A DNA stretch of 64,000 nt from Collimonas humicola (GTDB lineage Bacteria > Pseudomonadota > Gammaproteobacteria > Burkholderiales > Burkholderiaceae_D), in assembly GCF_018304945.1 (NCBI RefSeq), contig NZ_JAGQEE010000002.1, positions 496,001 through 560,000 of the forward strand, given 5' to 3'. This document shows positions 48,738 to 58,598 of the stretch, in pieces. Positions within the stretch are counted from its first letter, which is position 1. Each line of letters opens with the position of its first letter. The position numbers and the translations under genes were made by a program. The notes beneath the pieces are model-generated. The model was given only the letters and a program-made list of their open reading frames with translations. It ran no database searches and had not been told where the DNA came from.

Positions 48738-51700
48738 TTACCACGAGAAGTTGCCGCCTGCGCCGTAGGTGACCTGGTTGCCGCTGACGCCGACCCCGAT
48801 CTTGAAGGTCAGGTTGTCGTTGGCGCGCCCTTGCACCGCCGCTGCAATCGCGGCCTGGTTGGCGTAGTTGGCGACGCCCAGGCCGACCGAATAGTGCTTG
48901 TTGTCCGGCATTTGCGGAATCATCGTGATCGCGGTCGCTGCGGCAATCCCCTGGTTGGCTTTCTGGCTGACCTGGTTGATCGAATTGTTCAGGTTGCCGA
49001 TCGAGTTGTTCAGCTGCGAGACGTTGACCGCATCGGTCGGATTGATGCCTGGCGCCACGTTCGTGATCCTGCGCTCGCTGCCGGCGGAACCGACCGACAG
49101 CGTGTTGGCCTGGTTGGCCACCGAATTGGCGCCCACCGCCACGGAATTATCCGCGGTGGCCTGGGCGTTGGTGCCGATCGCCGTCGAGTTGTTCGCGGTC
49201 GCCTGCGCGGTGGCGCCCACGGCTACCGCCTGGTTGCCGGTAGCGCGCGAACTCTGGCCGATGGCCACGGTAGGATCGCCGGTGGCCTGGGCATCGTTAC
49301 CGATGGCGACCGAGCCGGCTTGCGAAGCCAGGGCGCGGAAGCCGACCGCGGTGGTGTTGGTGTCGGTCGCCTGCGCATTCGAACCCAGCGCGGTGGCGCC
49401 GTCCTTGGTCGCCTGGGTGCACAAGCCGTTGGCGGTGGCGTCGACGCCGTTGGCGGTGGTGCAGGTGGCCGCGTTCACGTTCTTGATGACCGTGCCGCTG
49501 GTGCCGCGGGTTTGCACCGTGCCGTCGCTATTGGCGCCGCCTATCGTTGTCGCGCCCACCGTGGCGCCGTTGGCCGCCGCTGCATTGGAAGCATCCACCA
49601 GCGGCTTCAGCGAGGTCGACAAGGAATTGGCGCCGTTGACGATATTGGTGATGCCGGTAGACAGCGAGGTGATCTGGCTCAGGCCGGTGGACAAGGACGA
49701 GATCCCGGTCGACAGCGAGGTGATGTTCGAAGTGTTGCTGGAAATGCCGGTCGACAGCGAATTGACGTTGCTGTTGGTGCTGCTCAGGCCGGTCGAAGTG
49801 GAAGTCGACAGCGAGTTGACACTGCTGTTGGCGGTGCTCAGGCCGGTTGACGTTGACGTCGACAGCGAACTTACGCTGCTGTTGGTGGTGCTCAAGCCGG
49901 TTGAAGTCGAGGTCGACAGCGAACTTACGTTGCTGTTGGTGGTGCTCAGGCCGGTCGAGGTTGAAGTCGACAAGGAGCTCACGCTGCTGTTGGTAGTGCT
50001 CAGCCCGGTCGAAGTCGAGGTCGACAGCGAATGCACGCTGCTGTTGGTGGTGCTCAGGCCGGTTGAAGTTGACGCCGACAGTGAATTCACGCTGCTGTTG
50101 ACCGTGCTCAGGCCGGTCGAGGCCGAGGTCGACAGCGAAGCGATGCCGCTGGTGGTTGAACTCAGGCCGCTCGACAAGGAAGCGACGTTGCTGTTGGTGG
50201 TGCTGAGGCCGGTGGACAGCGAGCCGATATTGCTGGCGTTGGTGCTGATGCCCGTCGAGGTGGATGTCGAGAGCGACGACACGCTGCTGTTCGTCGTGCT
50301 CAGGCCGGTCGAAGTCGAGGTCGACAAGGAGCTTACGCTGCTGTTGGTAGTGCTCAAGCCGGTCGAGGTGGAGGTCGACAGGGAGTTCACGGTGCTATTG
50401 GTGGTGCTCAGTCCGGTGGACGTGGAAGTCGACAGGGAATCGACATTGCTGTTGGTGGTGCTGAGACCGGTGGACAGCGAGCCGATGTTGCTGGCGTTGG
50501 TGCTGATGCCGGTCGATGTCGATGTCGAAAGCGACGACACACTGCTGTTGGTGGTGCTCAGCCCGGTCGAGGTTGAAGTCGACAAGGAGCTCACGCTGCT
50601 GTTGGTCGTGCTCAAGCCAGTCGAGGTTGAGGTCGACAACGACGATACGCTGCTGTTCGTTGTACTCAGTCCGGTCGAGGTCGACGTCGAGAGTGACGAC
50701 ACACTGCTGTTCGTCGTGCTCAAGCCGGTCGAGGTTGACGTCGACAGCGAAGATACGGTGCTGTTGGTTGTACTCAAGCCGGTTGAGGTCGACGTCGACA
50801 GCGACGATACGGTGCTGTTGGTCGTGCTCAAGCCGGTTGAGGTTGATGTCGACAGCGATGATACGGTGCTGTTGGTCGTGCTCAGTCCGGTTGAGGTGGA
50901 AGTCGACAAGGAATCCACATTGCTGTTGGTGGTGCTGAGACCGGTGGACAGCGAGCCGATATTGCTGGCGTTGGTGCTGATGCCTGTAGAAGTCGACGTC
51001 GACAAGGAGCTCAAGCCGCTTGAGGTTGCAGTCGACAGCGACGTCAATTGGCCGTAGTTGACAGCATCCGTCGCGGCCGTGCCGGCAGCCAGATTGGTAA
51101 TTTTTTGCCCGCTGTTGTCGATGCCGTTGGTAATCGTTGATCCGGTAACGACCAGGCCGCCGGTAGTAATGCCGGTCGAGAGCGAGCTGATGGTCGAGCT
51201 CAGGCCGGTAGAAAGCGAACTCACGCCGCTTTGCGCCGTGCTGATGCCGGTAGAGGCCGACGTCGACAGCGAAGACACACTGCTGTTGGTGGTACTCAGA
51301 CCGCTGGACAGTGAAGTGACGTTGCTGTTTGTTGTGCTCAGACCAGTAGAAGTTGAGGTCGATAAGGACGACACGCTGCTGTTGGTCGTGCTCAGACCGG
51401 TAGACAGCGAACCGATGTTGCTGGTGTTGGTGCTGATCCCTGTGGAAGTCGATGTAGACAAGGACGACACGCTGCTATTGGTGGTGCTTAGGCCGGTAGA
51501 CAGCGTACTGATGTTGCTGGCGTTGGTGCTGATGCCTGTGGAAGTCGAGGTCGACAGTGAAGACACACTGCTGTTCGTCGTGCTCAAGCCGGTCGAAGTC
51601 GACGTCGACAGCGAAGATACGTTGCTGTTGGTTGTGCTCAAGCCGGTTGAGGTTGATGTCGATAGCGACGATACGGTGCTGTTGGTCGTGCTCAGCCCGG

Positions 51701-54700
51701 TTGAGGTGGAAGTCGACAAGGAATCCACATTGCTGTTGGTGGTGCTGAGACCGGTGGACAGCGAGCCGATATTGCTGGCGTTGGTGCTGATGCCCGTCGA
51801 GGTGGACGTAGAGAGCGACGACACGCTGCTGTTCGTCGTGCTCAGGCCGGTCGAAGTCGAGGTCGACAAGGAGCTCACGCTGCTGTTGGCGGTGCTCAAG
51901 CCGGTCGAGGTGGAGGTCGACAGGGAGTTCACGGTGCTATTGGTTGTGCTCAGCCCGGTGGACGTGGACGTCGACAAGGAATCGACATTGCTGTTGGTCG
52001 TACTCAGGCCGGTAGACAGCGAACCAATGTTGCTGGTGTTAGTGCTGATCCCAGTGGAAGTCGAGGTCGACAGTGAAGACACATTGCTGTTGGTGGTACT
52101 GAGTCCGCTGGACAGCGAAGTAACGTTGCTGTTTGTTGTGCTCAGACCTGTCGAGGTCGAGATCGACAGCGAGGAGACGCTGCTGTTGGTTGTACTCAGG
52201 CCGGTGGACAGCGAACCGATATTGCTGGTGTTGGTGCTGATGCCTGTTGAAGTCGAAGTCGACAAGGAACTCACACTGCTGTTGGTGGTGCTCAGACCGC
52301 TGGATAGTGAAGTGACGTTGCTGTTTGTTGTGCTCAGACCAGTAGACAGCGAACCGATATTGCTGGTGTTGGTGCTGATCCCTGTGGAAGTCGAGGTCGA
52401 CAGCGAGGAGACGCTGCTGTTGGTTGTACTCAGGCCGGTGGACAGCGTACTGATGTTGCTGGCGTTGGTGCTGATGCCTGTTGAGGTCGAAGTCGACAAG
52501 GAGCTCACACTGCTATTTGTTGTGCTCAAGCCGGTAGACAACGAACCAATGCTACTGGTGTTAGTGCTGATCCCTGTGGAAGTTGAGGTCGACAGTGAAG
52601 ACACATTGCTGTTGGTCGTACTGAGTCCGCTGGACAGTGAAGTGACGTTGCTGTTTGTTGTGCTCAATCCCGTCGAAGTCGAGGTCGATAGTGACGACAC
52701 GTTGCTATTCGTTGTGCTCAGACCTGTGGATGTCGACGTCGACAGCGAAGAGACACTGCTGTTGGTCGTACTGAGTCCGCTGGACAGTGAAGTGACGTTA
52801 CTGTTTGTTGTACTCAGACCTGTGGAGGTCGACGTCGACAGCGAGGAGACATTGCTATTGGTCGTACTGAGGCCGCTGGACAGCGAAGTGACGTTGCTGT
52901 TGGTTGTGCTCAGACCTGTGGAGGTCGACGTCGACAGCGAGGAGACACTGCTGTTGGTCGTACTGAGTCCGGTGGACAGTGAAGTGACGTTACTGTTTGT
53001 TGTGCTCAGTCCTGTCGAGGTCGACGTCGACAGCGATGAGACGCTGCTGTTGGTGGTGCTCAGGCCGGTAGACAGCGAACCGATGTTGCTGGTGTTGGTG
53101 CTGATCCCTGTGGAAGTCGAGGTAGACAAGGACGACACGCTGCTATTGGTGGTGCTCAGGCCGGTGGACAGCGAACCGATATTGCTGGCGTTGGTGCTGA
53201 TGCCTGTAGAAGTCGACGTCGACAAGGAGCTCAAGCCGCTTGAGGTTGCAGTCGACAGCGACGTCAATTGGCCGTAGTTGACGGCGTCCGTTGCGGCCGT
53301 GCCGGCAGCCAGATTGGTAATTTTTTGCCCGCTGTTATCGATGCCGTTGGTAATAGTTGATCCGGTAACGACCAAGCCGCCGGTAGTGATGCCGGTCGAG
53401 AGCGAGCTGATGGTCGAGCTCAGGCCGGTAGAAAGCGAACTCACGCCGCTTTGCGCCGTGCTGATGCCGGTCGAGGCCGACGTCGACAGCGAAGACACAC
53501 TGCTGTTGGTCGTACTCAGGCCGGTAGACAGCGAACCGATGTTGCTGGTGTTGGTGCTGATACCTGTGGAAGTCGAAGTCGACAAGGAACTCACACTACT
53601 ATTCGTTGTGCTCAAGCCGGTCGAGGTGGACGTCGACAACGAGGACACACTGCTGTTGGTGGTGCTCAGGCCGGTGGACAGCGAACCGATATTGCTGATG
53701 TTAGTGCTGATGCCCGTTGAGGTCGAAGTCGACAAAGAGCTCACACTGCTATTCGTTGTGCTCAGACCGGTCGAGGTGGACGTCGACAACGAGGACACAC
53801 TGCTGTTGGTGGTGCTCAGGCCGGTGGACAGCGAATCGATATTGCTGGTGTTGGTGCTGATGCCCGTTGAGGTCGAAGTCGACAGAGAGCTCACACTGCT
53901 ATTCGTTGTGCTCAAGCCGGTCGAGGTGGACGTCGACAACGAGGACACACTGCTGTTGGTGGTGCTCAGACCGGTAGACAGCGAACCGATGTTGCTGGTG
54001 TTGGTGCTGATGCCTGTTGAGGTCGAGGTCGACAAGGAGCTCACACTGCTATTTGTTGTGCTCAAGCCGGTAGACAGCGAACCAATGTTACTGGTGTTAG
54101 TGCTGATCCCAGTGGAAGTCGAGGTCGACAGTGACGACACGCTGCTGTTCGTTGTGCTCAGACCGGTCGAGGTGGACGTCGACAACGAGGATACACTGCT
54201 GTTGGTGGTGCTCAGGCCGGTAGACAGCGAACTGATGTTGCTGGTATTGGTGCTGATACCTGTGGAAGTCGAAGTCGACAGCGACGACACACTGCTGTTG
54301 GTGGTACTAAGTCCGCTGGACAGTGAAGTGACGTTGCTGTTAGTTGTGCTCAGGCCAGTCGATGCGGAAGTCGACAACGAAGACACATTGCTGTTCGTCG
54401 TACTCAAACCAGTCGAGGCTGATGTCGACAGTGACGACACGCTGCTGTTCGTTGTGCTCAGACCTGTGGAGGTCGACGTCGACAGCGAGGAGACGTTGCT
54501 GTTGGTTGTACTCAGGCCGGTGGACAGCGAACCGATATTGCTGGTGTTGGTGCTGATGCCCGTTGAGGTCGAAGTCGACAAAGAGCTCACACTGCTATTC
54601 GTTGTGCTCAAGCCGGTCGAGGTGGACGTCGACAACGAGGACACACTGCTGTTGGTGGTGCTCAGACCGGTAGACAGCGAACCGATGTTGCTGGTGTTGG

Positions 54701-57602
54701 TGCTGATGCCTGTTGAGGTCGAGGTCGACAAGGAGCTCACACTGCTATTTGTTGTGCTCAAGCCGGTAGACAGCGAACCAATGTTACTGGTGTTAGTGCT
54801 GATCCCAGTGGAAGTCGAGGTCGACAGTGACGACACGCTGCTGTTCGTTGTGCTCAGACCAGTGGAGGTCGACGTCGACAGCGAAGAGACACTGCTGTTG
54901 GTGGTGCTCAGGCCGGTAGACAGCGAGCCAACGTTGCTGGTGTTAGTGCTGATTCCAGTGGAAGTCGAGGTCGACAGTGAAGACACATTGCTGTTCGTCG
55001 TACTCAGACCGGTCGAAGTTGATGTCGATAGCGAGGACACACTGCTGTTTGTGGTACTGAGACCGCTGGACAACGATGTGATGTTGCTGTTGGCGCTGCT
55101 CAGACCAGTAGAGGTCGAAGTCGACAATGACGACACATTACTGTTTGTCGTGCTGAGGCCGCTGGATAATGAAGTGACGTTACTGTTCGTGCTGCTCAAG
55201 CCAGTCGAGGTCGACGTCGACAGCGAGGAGACACTGCTGTTGGTCGTGCTTAGGCCGGTAGACAGCGAACCGATGTTGCTGGTGTTGGTGCTGATCCCAG
55301 TAGAAGTCGAGGTCGACAGTGAAGACACATTGCTGTTCGTCGTACTCAGACCGGTCGAAGTGGATGTCGATAGCGAGGACACGCTGCTGTTTGTGGTACT
55401 GAGTCCGCTGGACAGTGAGGTGACATTGCTATTTGTTGTGCTTAGACCCGTCGAGGTCGAGGTCGACAACGACGACACGTTGCTATTTGCCGTGCTCAGT
55501 CCACTGGACAACGATGTGATGTTGCTGTTGGCGCTGCTCAGGCCAGTCGATGTCGAAGTCGACAATGACGACACATTGCTGTTTGTCGTGCTGAGGCCGC
55601 TGGACAACGACGTGACGTTACTGTTCGTGCTGCTCAAGCCGGTCGAGGTCGAAGTCGACAGCGACGACACATTGCTGTTGGTGGTGCTCAGTCCGCTGGA
55701 CAGCGAAGTAACGTTGCTGTTAGTCGAACTCAGGCCAGTCGAGGTCGATGTCGACAGTGACGACACGCTGCTATTCGTTGTACTCAGGCCAGTGGATGCA
55801 GAAGTCGACAGCGAAGATACATTACTGTTAGTCGTGCTGAGTCCGCTGGACAGCGAAGTGACGTTGCTATTTGTTGTACTCAGGCCAGTAGACAGCGAAC
55901 CGATGTTGCTGGTGTTGCTGCTGATGCCCGTGGAAGTCGAAGTCGACAAAGAACTCACGCTGCTGTTTGTTGTGCTCAAGCCGGTCGAGGTCGACGTCGA
56001 CAGTGATGAAACACTGCTGTTAGTTGTGCTCAGGCCAGTCGATGCGGAAGTCGACAACGAAGATACATTGCTGTTAGTGGTGCTGAGACCACTAGACAGC
56101 GAAGTGACGTTGCTGTTGGTCGTGCTCAGGCCGGTGGAAAGCGAACCGATGTTGCTGGTGTTAGTGCTGATGCCTGTGGAAGTCGAGGTCGACAGCGAAG
56201 ACACGCTGCTGTTCGTCGTACTTAGACCGGTCGAGGTTGATGTCGACAGTGAAGACACATTGCTGTTGGTAGTACTGAGTCCGCTGGACAGCGAAGTAAC
56301 GTTGTTGGTGACTGTGCTCAACCCGGTCGAGGTTGACGTCGACAGTGACGACACATTGCTGTTAGTCGTGCTGAGACCGCTGGACAGTGAAGTGACGTTG
56401 CTGGTGACTGTACTCAGGCCGGTTGACGTGGAGGTCGACAGTGATGTCACATTGCTGTTGGCGGTGCTCAACCCGGTCGAAGCTGAAGTCGATAACGAAG
56501 AAACATTGCTGTTGGTCGTACTCAAACCAGTCGATAAAGAATTGATGCTGCTGGTGTGGCTGGATAAACCGGTTGAAGTCGAAGTCGACAAGGACGAAAC
56601 GCTGCTGTTAGTCGTGCTCAACCCGGTCGAGGCTGAAGTCGATAGCGAAGAAACATTGCTGTTGGTCGTGCTGACACCGCTAGACAGCGAAGTGACGTTG
56701 CTGGTGACCGTGCTCAAACCGGTCGAGGTTGAAGTCGATAGCGACGTCACATTGCTGTTGGTAGTACTGAGGCCGCTGGATAGCGAAGTAACGTTGCTGG
56801 TGACCGTGCTCAGCCCGGTCGAGGTTGAAGTCGACAACGATGTCACATTGCTGTTGGTAGTACTGAGTCCGCTGGACAGCGAAGTAACGTTGCTGGTGAC
56901 TGTGCTCAACCCGGTCGAGGTTGAAGTCGATAGCGACGTCACATTGCTGTTGGTAGTACTGAGGCCGCTGGACAGCGAAGTGACGTTGCTGGTGACCGTG
57001 CTCAACCCGGTCGAGGTTGAAGTCGATAACGACGTCACATTGCTGTTGGTCGTGCTGAGACCGCTGGACAGTGAAGTGACATTGCTGGTGACCGTGCTCA
57101 AACCTGTCGAAGTGGAAGTCGACAATGAATTCAACTGGCCGACATTGACGCCATCAGTGCTGGCCGTGCCCGCCAGTACATTGGTCAGCTTTTGAGTATT
57201 CAGGCTCAGGCCATTGATGACAGACCCTGTGCCATTGACGTTGATCTGTCCGCCAACCGACACGCTTGTAGGGTCGGTAGCAGTGGCGGACGCACCCGGA
57301 GTGTAGAACAGCACGCGGTTGGTTTGCGTCGCCGCGTTGCTGATACTGCAGTTCGCATTGGTGACCTGGACTGTTCCCCCATCCGCAACCTGGCTGCAGG
57401 AGGTGTCGTTATTATCATTGACGTAGATGCCGCCGCCGGCGTAGGCGGCGCCGGGCAGCAGCCCGCCCGCCGCAAGCAGCGACGCCGTTGCTATCGCCGC
57501 TGCTTTCGCGCTGCTGCGCTTGCCGCGTGCCTTGGTGTTTTCAGAGACGGCGATCCAGGTGCCGAGGGCCTCGTTGTAGACCGTGCGATAAATTTTATTC
57601 AT
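48738..57602 (-). CDS. Giant trimeric autotransporter adhesin (YadA-like, type Vc)
   Basis: 2954 residues. An extended signal peptide region begins MNKIYRTVYNEALGTWIAVS and cleaves after A55. A neck motif (QKLTNVLAGTASTDGVNVGQ) precedes about 2500 residues of stalk made of Ser/Thr/Gly/Leu/Asn repeats with 18-residue (SLSTSTSTGLSTTNSSVS) and 14-residue (SLSSGLSTTNSNVT) units. Two identical neck modules (GQKITNLAAGTAATDAVNYG) interrupt the stalk. A YadA head of about 130 residues (SVAIGNDAQATGDPTVAIGQ) lies near the C-terminus, then a neck (RRITNVAPGINPTDAVNVSQ) and the 4-strand anchor ending in NFSW. The protein trimerises and threads its stalk through its own barrel. Likely roles are surface adhesion and autoaggregation. 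Confidence 0.95.
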   Translation of the reverse strand: MNKIYRTVYNEALGTWIAVSENTKARGKRSSAKAAAIATASLLAAGGLLPGAAYAGGGIYVNDNNDTSCSQVADGGTVQVTNANCSISNAATQTNRVLFYTPGASATATDPTSVSVGGQINVNGTGSVINGLSLNTQKLTNVLAGTASTDGVNVGQLNSLSTSTSTGLSTVTSNVTSLSSGLSTTNSNVTSLSTSTSTGLSTVTSNVTSLSSGLSTTNSNVTSLSTSTSTGLSTVTSNVTSLSSGLSTTNSNVTSLSTSTSTGLSTVTSNVTSLSSGLSTTNSNVTSLSTSTSTGLSTVTSNVTSLSSGVSTTNSNVSSLSTSASTGLSTTNSSVSSLSTSTSTGLSSHTSSINSLSTGLSTTNSNVSSLSTSASTGLSTANSNVTSLSTSTSTGLSTVTSNVTSLSSGLSTTNSNVSSLSTSTSTGLSTVTNNVTSLSSGLSTTNSNVSSLSTSTSTGLSTTNSSVSSLSTSTSTGISTNTSNIGSLSTGLSTTNSNVTSLSSGLSTTNSNVSSLSTSASTGLSTTNSSVSSLSTSTSTGLSTTNSSVSSLSTSTSTGISSNTSNIGSLSTGLSTTNSNVTSLSSGLSTTNSNVSSLSTSASTGLSTTNSSVSSLSTSTSTGLSSTNSNVTSLSSGLSTTNSNVSSLSTSTSTGLSSTNSNVTSLSSGLSTTNSNVSSLSTSTSTGLSSANSNITSLSSGLSTANSNVSSLSTSTSTGLSTTNSNVTSLSSGLSTTNSSVSSLSTSTSTGLSTTNSNVSSLSTSTSTGISTNTSNIGSLSTGLSTTNSSVSSLSTSTSTGLSSTNSNVTSLSSGLSTTNSNVSSLSTSTSTGLSSANSNITSLSSGLSTTNSSVSSLSTSTSTGLSTTNSNVSSLSTSTSTGISTNTSNVGSLSTGLSTTNSSVSSLSTSTSTGLSTTNSSVSSLSTSTSTGISTNTSNIGSLSTGLSTTNSSVSSLSTSTSTGISTNTSNIGSLSTGLSTTNSSVSSLSTSTSTGLSTTNSSVSSLSTSTSTGISTNTSNIGSLSTGLSTTNSNVSSLSTSTSTGLSTTNSSVSSLSTSASTGLSTTNSNVSSLSTSASTGLSTTNSNVTSLSSGLSTTNSSVSSLSTSTSTGISTNTSNISSLSTGLSTTNSSVSSLSTSTSTGLSTTNSSVSSLSTSTSTGISTNTSNIGSLSTGLSTTNSSVSSLSTSTSTGISTNTSNIGSLSTGLSTTNSSVSSLSTSTSTGLSTTNSSVSSLSTSTSTGISTNTSNIDSLSTGLSTTNSSVSSLSTSTSTGLSTTNSSVSSLSTSTSTGISTNISNIGSLSTGLSTTNSSVSSLSTSTSTGLSTTNSSVSSLSTSTSTGISTNTSNIGSLSTGLSTTNSSVSSLSTSASTGISTAQSGVSSLSTGLSSTISSLSTGITTGGLVVTGSTITNGIDNSGQKITNLAAGTAATDAVNYGQLTSLSTATSSGLSSLSTSTSTGISTNASNIGSLSTGLSTTNSSVSSLSTSTSTGISTNTSNIGSLSTGLSTTNSSVSSLSTSTSTGLSTTNSNVTSLSTGLSTTNSSVSSLSTSTSTGLSTTNSNVTSLSSGLSTTNSNVSSLSTSTSTGLSTTNSNVTSLSSGLSTTNSSVSSLSTSTSTGLSTTNSNVSSLSTSTSTGLSTTNSNVTSLSSGLSTTNSNVSSLSTSTSTGISTNTSSIGSLSTGLSTTNSSVSSLSTSTSTGISTNASNISTLSTGLSTTNSSVSSLSTSTSTGISTNTSNIGSLSTGLSTTNSNVTSLSSGLSTTNSSVSSLSTSTSTGISTNTSNIGSLSTGLSTTNSSVSSLSISTSTGLSTTNSNVTSLSSGLSTTNSNVSSLSTSTSTGISTNTSNIGSLSTGLSTTNSNVDSLSTSTSTGLSTTNSTVNSLSTSTSTGLSTANSSVSSLSTSTSTGLSTTNSSVSSLSTSTSTGISTNASNIGSLSTGLSTTNSNVDSLSTSTSTGLSTTNSTVSSLSTSTSTGLSTTNSNVSSLSTSTSTGLSTTNSSVSSLSTSTSTGISTNASNISTLSTGLSTTNSSVSSLSTSTSTGISTNTSNIGSLSTGLSTTNSSVSSLSTSTSTGLSTTNSNVTSLSSGLSTTNSSVSSLSTSASTGISTAQSGVSSLSTGLSSTISSLSTGITTGGLVVTGSTITNGIDNSGQKITNLAAGTAATDAVNYGQLTSLSTATSSGLSSLSTSTSTGISTNASNIGSLSTGLSTTNSNVDSLSTSTSTGLSTTNSTVSSLSTSTSTGLSTTNSTVSSLSTSTSTGLSTTNSTVSSLSTSTSTGLSTTNSSVSSLSTSTSTGLSTTNSSVSSLSTSTSTGLSTTNSSVSSLSTSTSTGLSTTNSSVSSLSTSTSTGISTNASNIGSLSTGLSTTNSNVDSLSTSTSTGLSTTNSTVNSLSTSTSTGLSTTNSSVSSLSTSTSTGLSTTNSSVSSLSTSTSTGISTNASNIGSLSTGLSTTNSNVASLSSGLSSTTSGIASLSTSASTGLSTVNSSVNSLSASTSTGLSTTNSSVHSLSTSTSTGLSTTNSSVSSLSTSTSTGLSTTNSNVSSLSTSTSTGLSTTNSSVSSLSTSTSTGLSTANSSVNSLSTSTSTGLSSTNSNVNSLSTGISSNTSNITSLSTGISSLSTGLSQITSLSTGITNIVNGANSLSTSLKPLVDASNAAAANGATVGATTIGGANSDGTVQTRGTSGTVIKNVNAATCTTANGVDATANGLCTQATKDGATALGSNAQATDTNTTAVGFRALASQAGSVAIGNDAQATGDPTVAIGQSSRATGNQAVAVGATAQATANNSTAIGTNAQATADNSVAVGANSVANQANTLSVGSAGSERRITNVAPGINPTDAVNVSQLNNSIGNLNNSINQVSQKANQGIAAATAITMIPQMPDNKHYSVGLGVANYANQAAIAAAVQGRANDNLTFKIGVGVSGNQVTYGAGGNFSW
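50980..51290 (-). repeat. Large duplicated neck module of the adhesin, copy A
   Basis: Encodes STISSLSTGITTGGLVVTGS, then TITNGIDNSGQKITNLAAGT and a following YGQLTSLSTATSSGL. It is almost identical at DNA level to the segment at 53200-53510, exactly 2220 bp away, which suggests block duplication of a stalk segment of 740 codons. Confidence 0.8.
53200..53510 (-). repeat. Large duplicated neck module of the adhesin, copy B
   Basis: Second copy of the neck module described for 50980-51290, offset by 2220 bp and differing only by scattered, mostly synonymous substitutions. Confidence 0.8.
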
Positions 57603-58361
57603 GGTTGGCTCTAATAAAAATTGAGTAGGGCTTGAGGCATCAAATCAAACGGATCGCGCTGAAAACAACAAACACACGGTACTAAACGAGGCAGCGCGGT
57701 AAAACTTCTCTTGCGTGAAAACGGTAAGGCAGGATTGGTGAAATGAGCGCTCTCTGAATGAGGCGCTGGTGACAGCATCGGCATTTGGCGGTATGGCCTG
57801 CCGTATGCGATGTATTCAATTTCCCCTGAAAATCCGGCATCTCCAAGGACCCTGGTGCGGGGCAATAAAGTGACGCGTTTAGCCCAATGTGCAGCCGATA
57901 AATCAGGTAACGCCTAGAAGGTGCTGAATTTTTCAGCAGACTCTATTGGGTTTTGTACACTGAAACAATAATTGACTGATAACTTTTTGGAATTGTGACA
58001 ATAATTAACATTTGATGACACCGGGGGCCTTTATAGCGATGACGTGGGGAAACTTTTGTTGTTCCGTGTCCACACGGATGCCTTCGGGAAAGCTGTTTGC
58101 TTGCGGCAAAACCTTGTGTTTGTAAAAATCGCATTGCAGATAGATGCCTTGCGAAATCAAGGACTTGCGCTCAGCCACTTAGCATTTCGAGGAGCGCAGG
58201 AGCCGGCCGGCGGCGCAAGGGCATCGACCGGCGTAGTCGAAGAAAGCGGCGGATCGGGGAGATAAGCAAGAAAGCGGTCAACCAAATTCCGCCAGCCGCG
58301 TTTTTAAGCTTATGCCGCAGCAAACGCGGATGTTAACCTCAACCATTTAAAGGATTGAAAA
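57603..58361. other. Long intergenic region upstream of the adhesin
   Basis: About 760 bases without a supported gene. The adhesin promoter should lie near 57610-57700 on the minus strand; its ribosome site is weak. The hairpin TGCTGAA-TTT-TTCAGCA lies at 57922-57938, and the stretch 57940-58020 is AT-rich. No operator or RNA gene could be assigned. The region is large for this compact genome and could hold control sequences for the adhesin. Confidence 0.5.
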
Positions 58362-58598
58362 ATGAAAAAGCTGCTAGGTGTTGCCGCACTCCTCATCGCA
58401 TTTGCCCCATTCGCCCAAGCTCAAGACTCCAGCGGTGTCCTGGCTAGCCATCCGGACGCACGCAATGACCGCACTGCTGTCGAAGCTGCCGCTGCTCCAG
58501 CCAAGCACGTGAAGGCCAAGGCTCACCACAAGGCTGCTAAAGCCAAGGCGAAAGCCGCTGAAGCCAAGGACGCTGCTACAGAAGCCGCTCCTAAGTAA
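58362..58598 (+). CDS. Small secreted Ala/Lys-rich protein
   Basis: 78 residues. The signal peptide MKKLLGVAALLIAFAPFAQAQ cleaves after about residue 20. The mature part is made largely of Ala, Lys and His (HVKAKAHHKAAKAKAKAAEA), like histone-H1-type tails. AAAGGATT precedes the ATG. Such periplasmic or secreted basic proteins are common in Burkholderiales and unassigned; they could bind nucleic acid, LPS or acid protons. It is probably distantly related to the protein at 59020-59370. A large hairpin follows. Confidence 0.75.
   Translation: MKKLLGVAALLIAFAPFAQAQDSSGVLASHPDARNDRTAVEAAAAPAKHVKAKAHHKAAKAKAKAAEAKDAATEAAPK

Larger units (their letters stand above)
49640..57130. repeat. Coding tandem repeat array of 54-nt and 42-nt units (adhesin stalk)
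   Basis: About 7.5 kb of alternating units encode the SLSTSTSTGL(S/I)TTNSxVS and SLS(S/T)GLSTTNSxVx repeats. Units are similar but carry many synonymous changes, so the array is old enough to have drifted. Length variation by recombination or slippage is expected, and assembly of this stretch from short reads would be unreliable. Confidence 0.9.

Noticed and set aside
49640-57130. CRISPR-like tandem repeats
   Set aside because: Units are directly adjacent, in frame and divergent, with no unique spacers and no cas genes; they encode the adhesin stalk.
48898-57195. Three very long plus-strand frames (719, 739 and 1305 codons) across the adhesin
   Set aside because: They lie antisense to an intact adhesin with signal peptide, head and anchor; their translation is a monotonous Val/Asp/Leu repeat that mirrors the stalk, with no ribosome site or domain.
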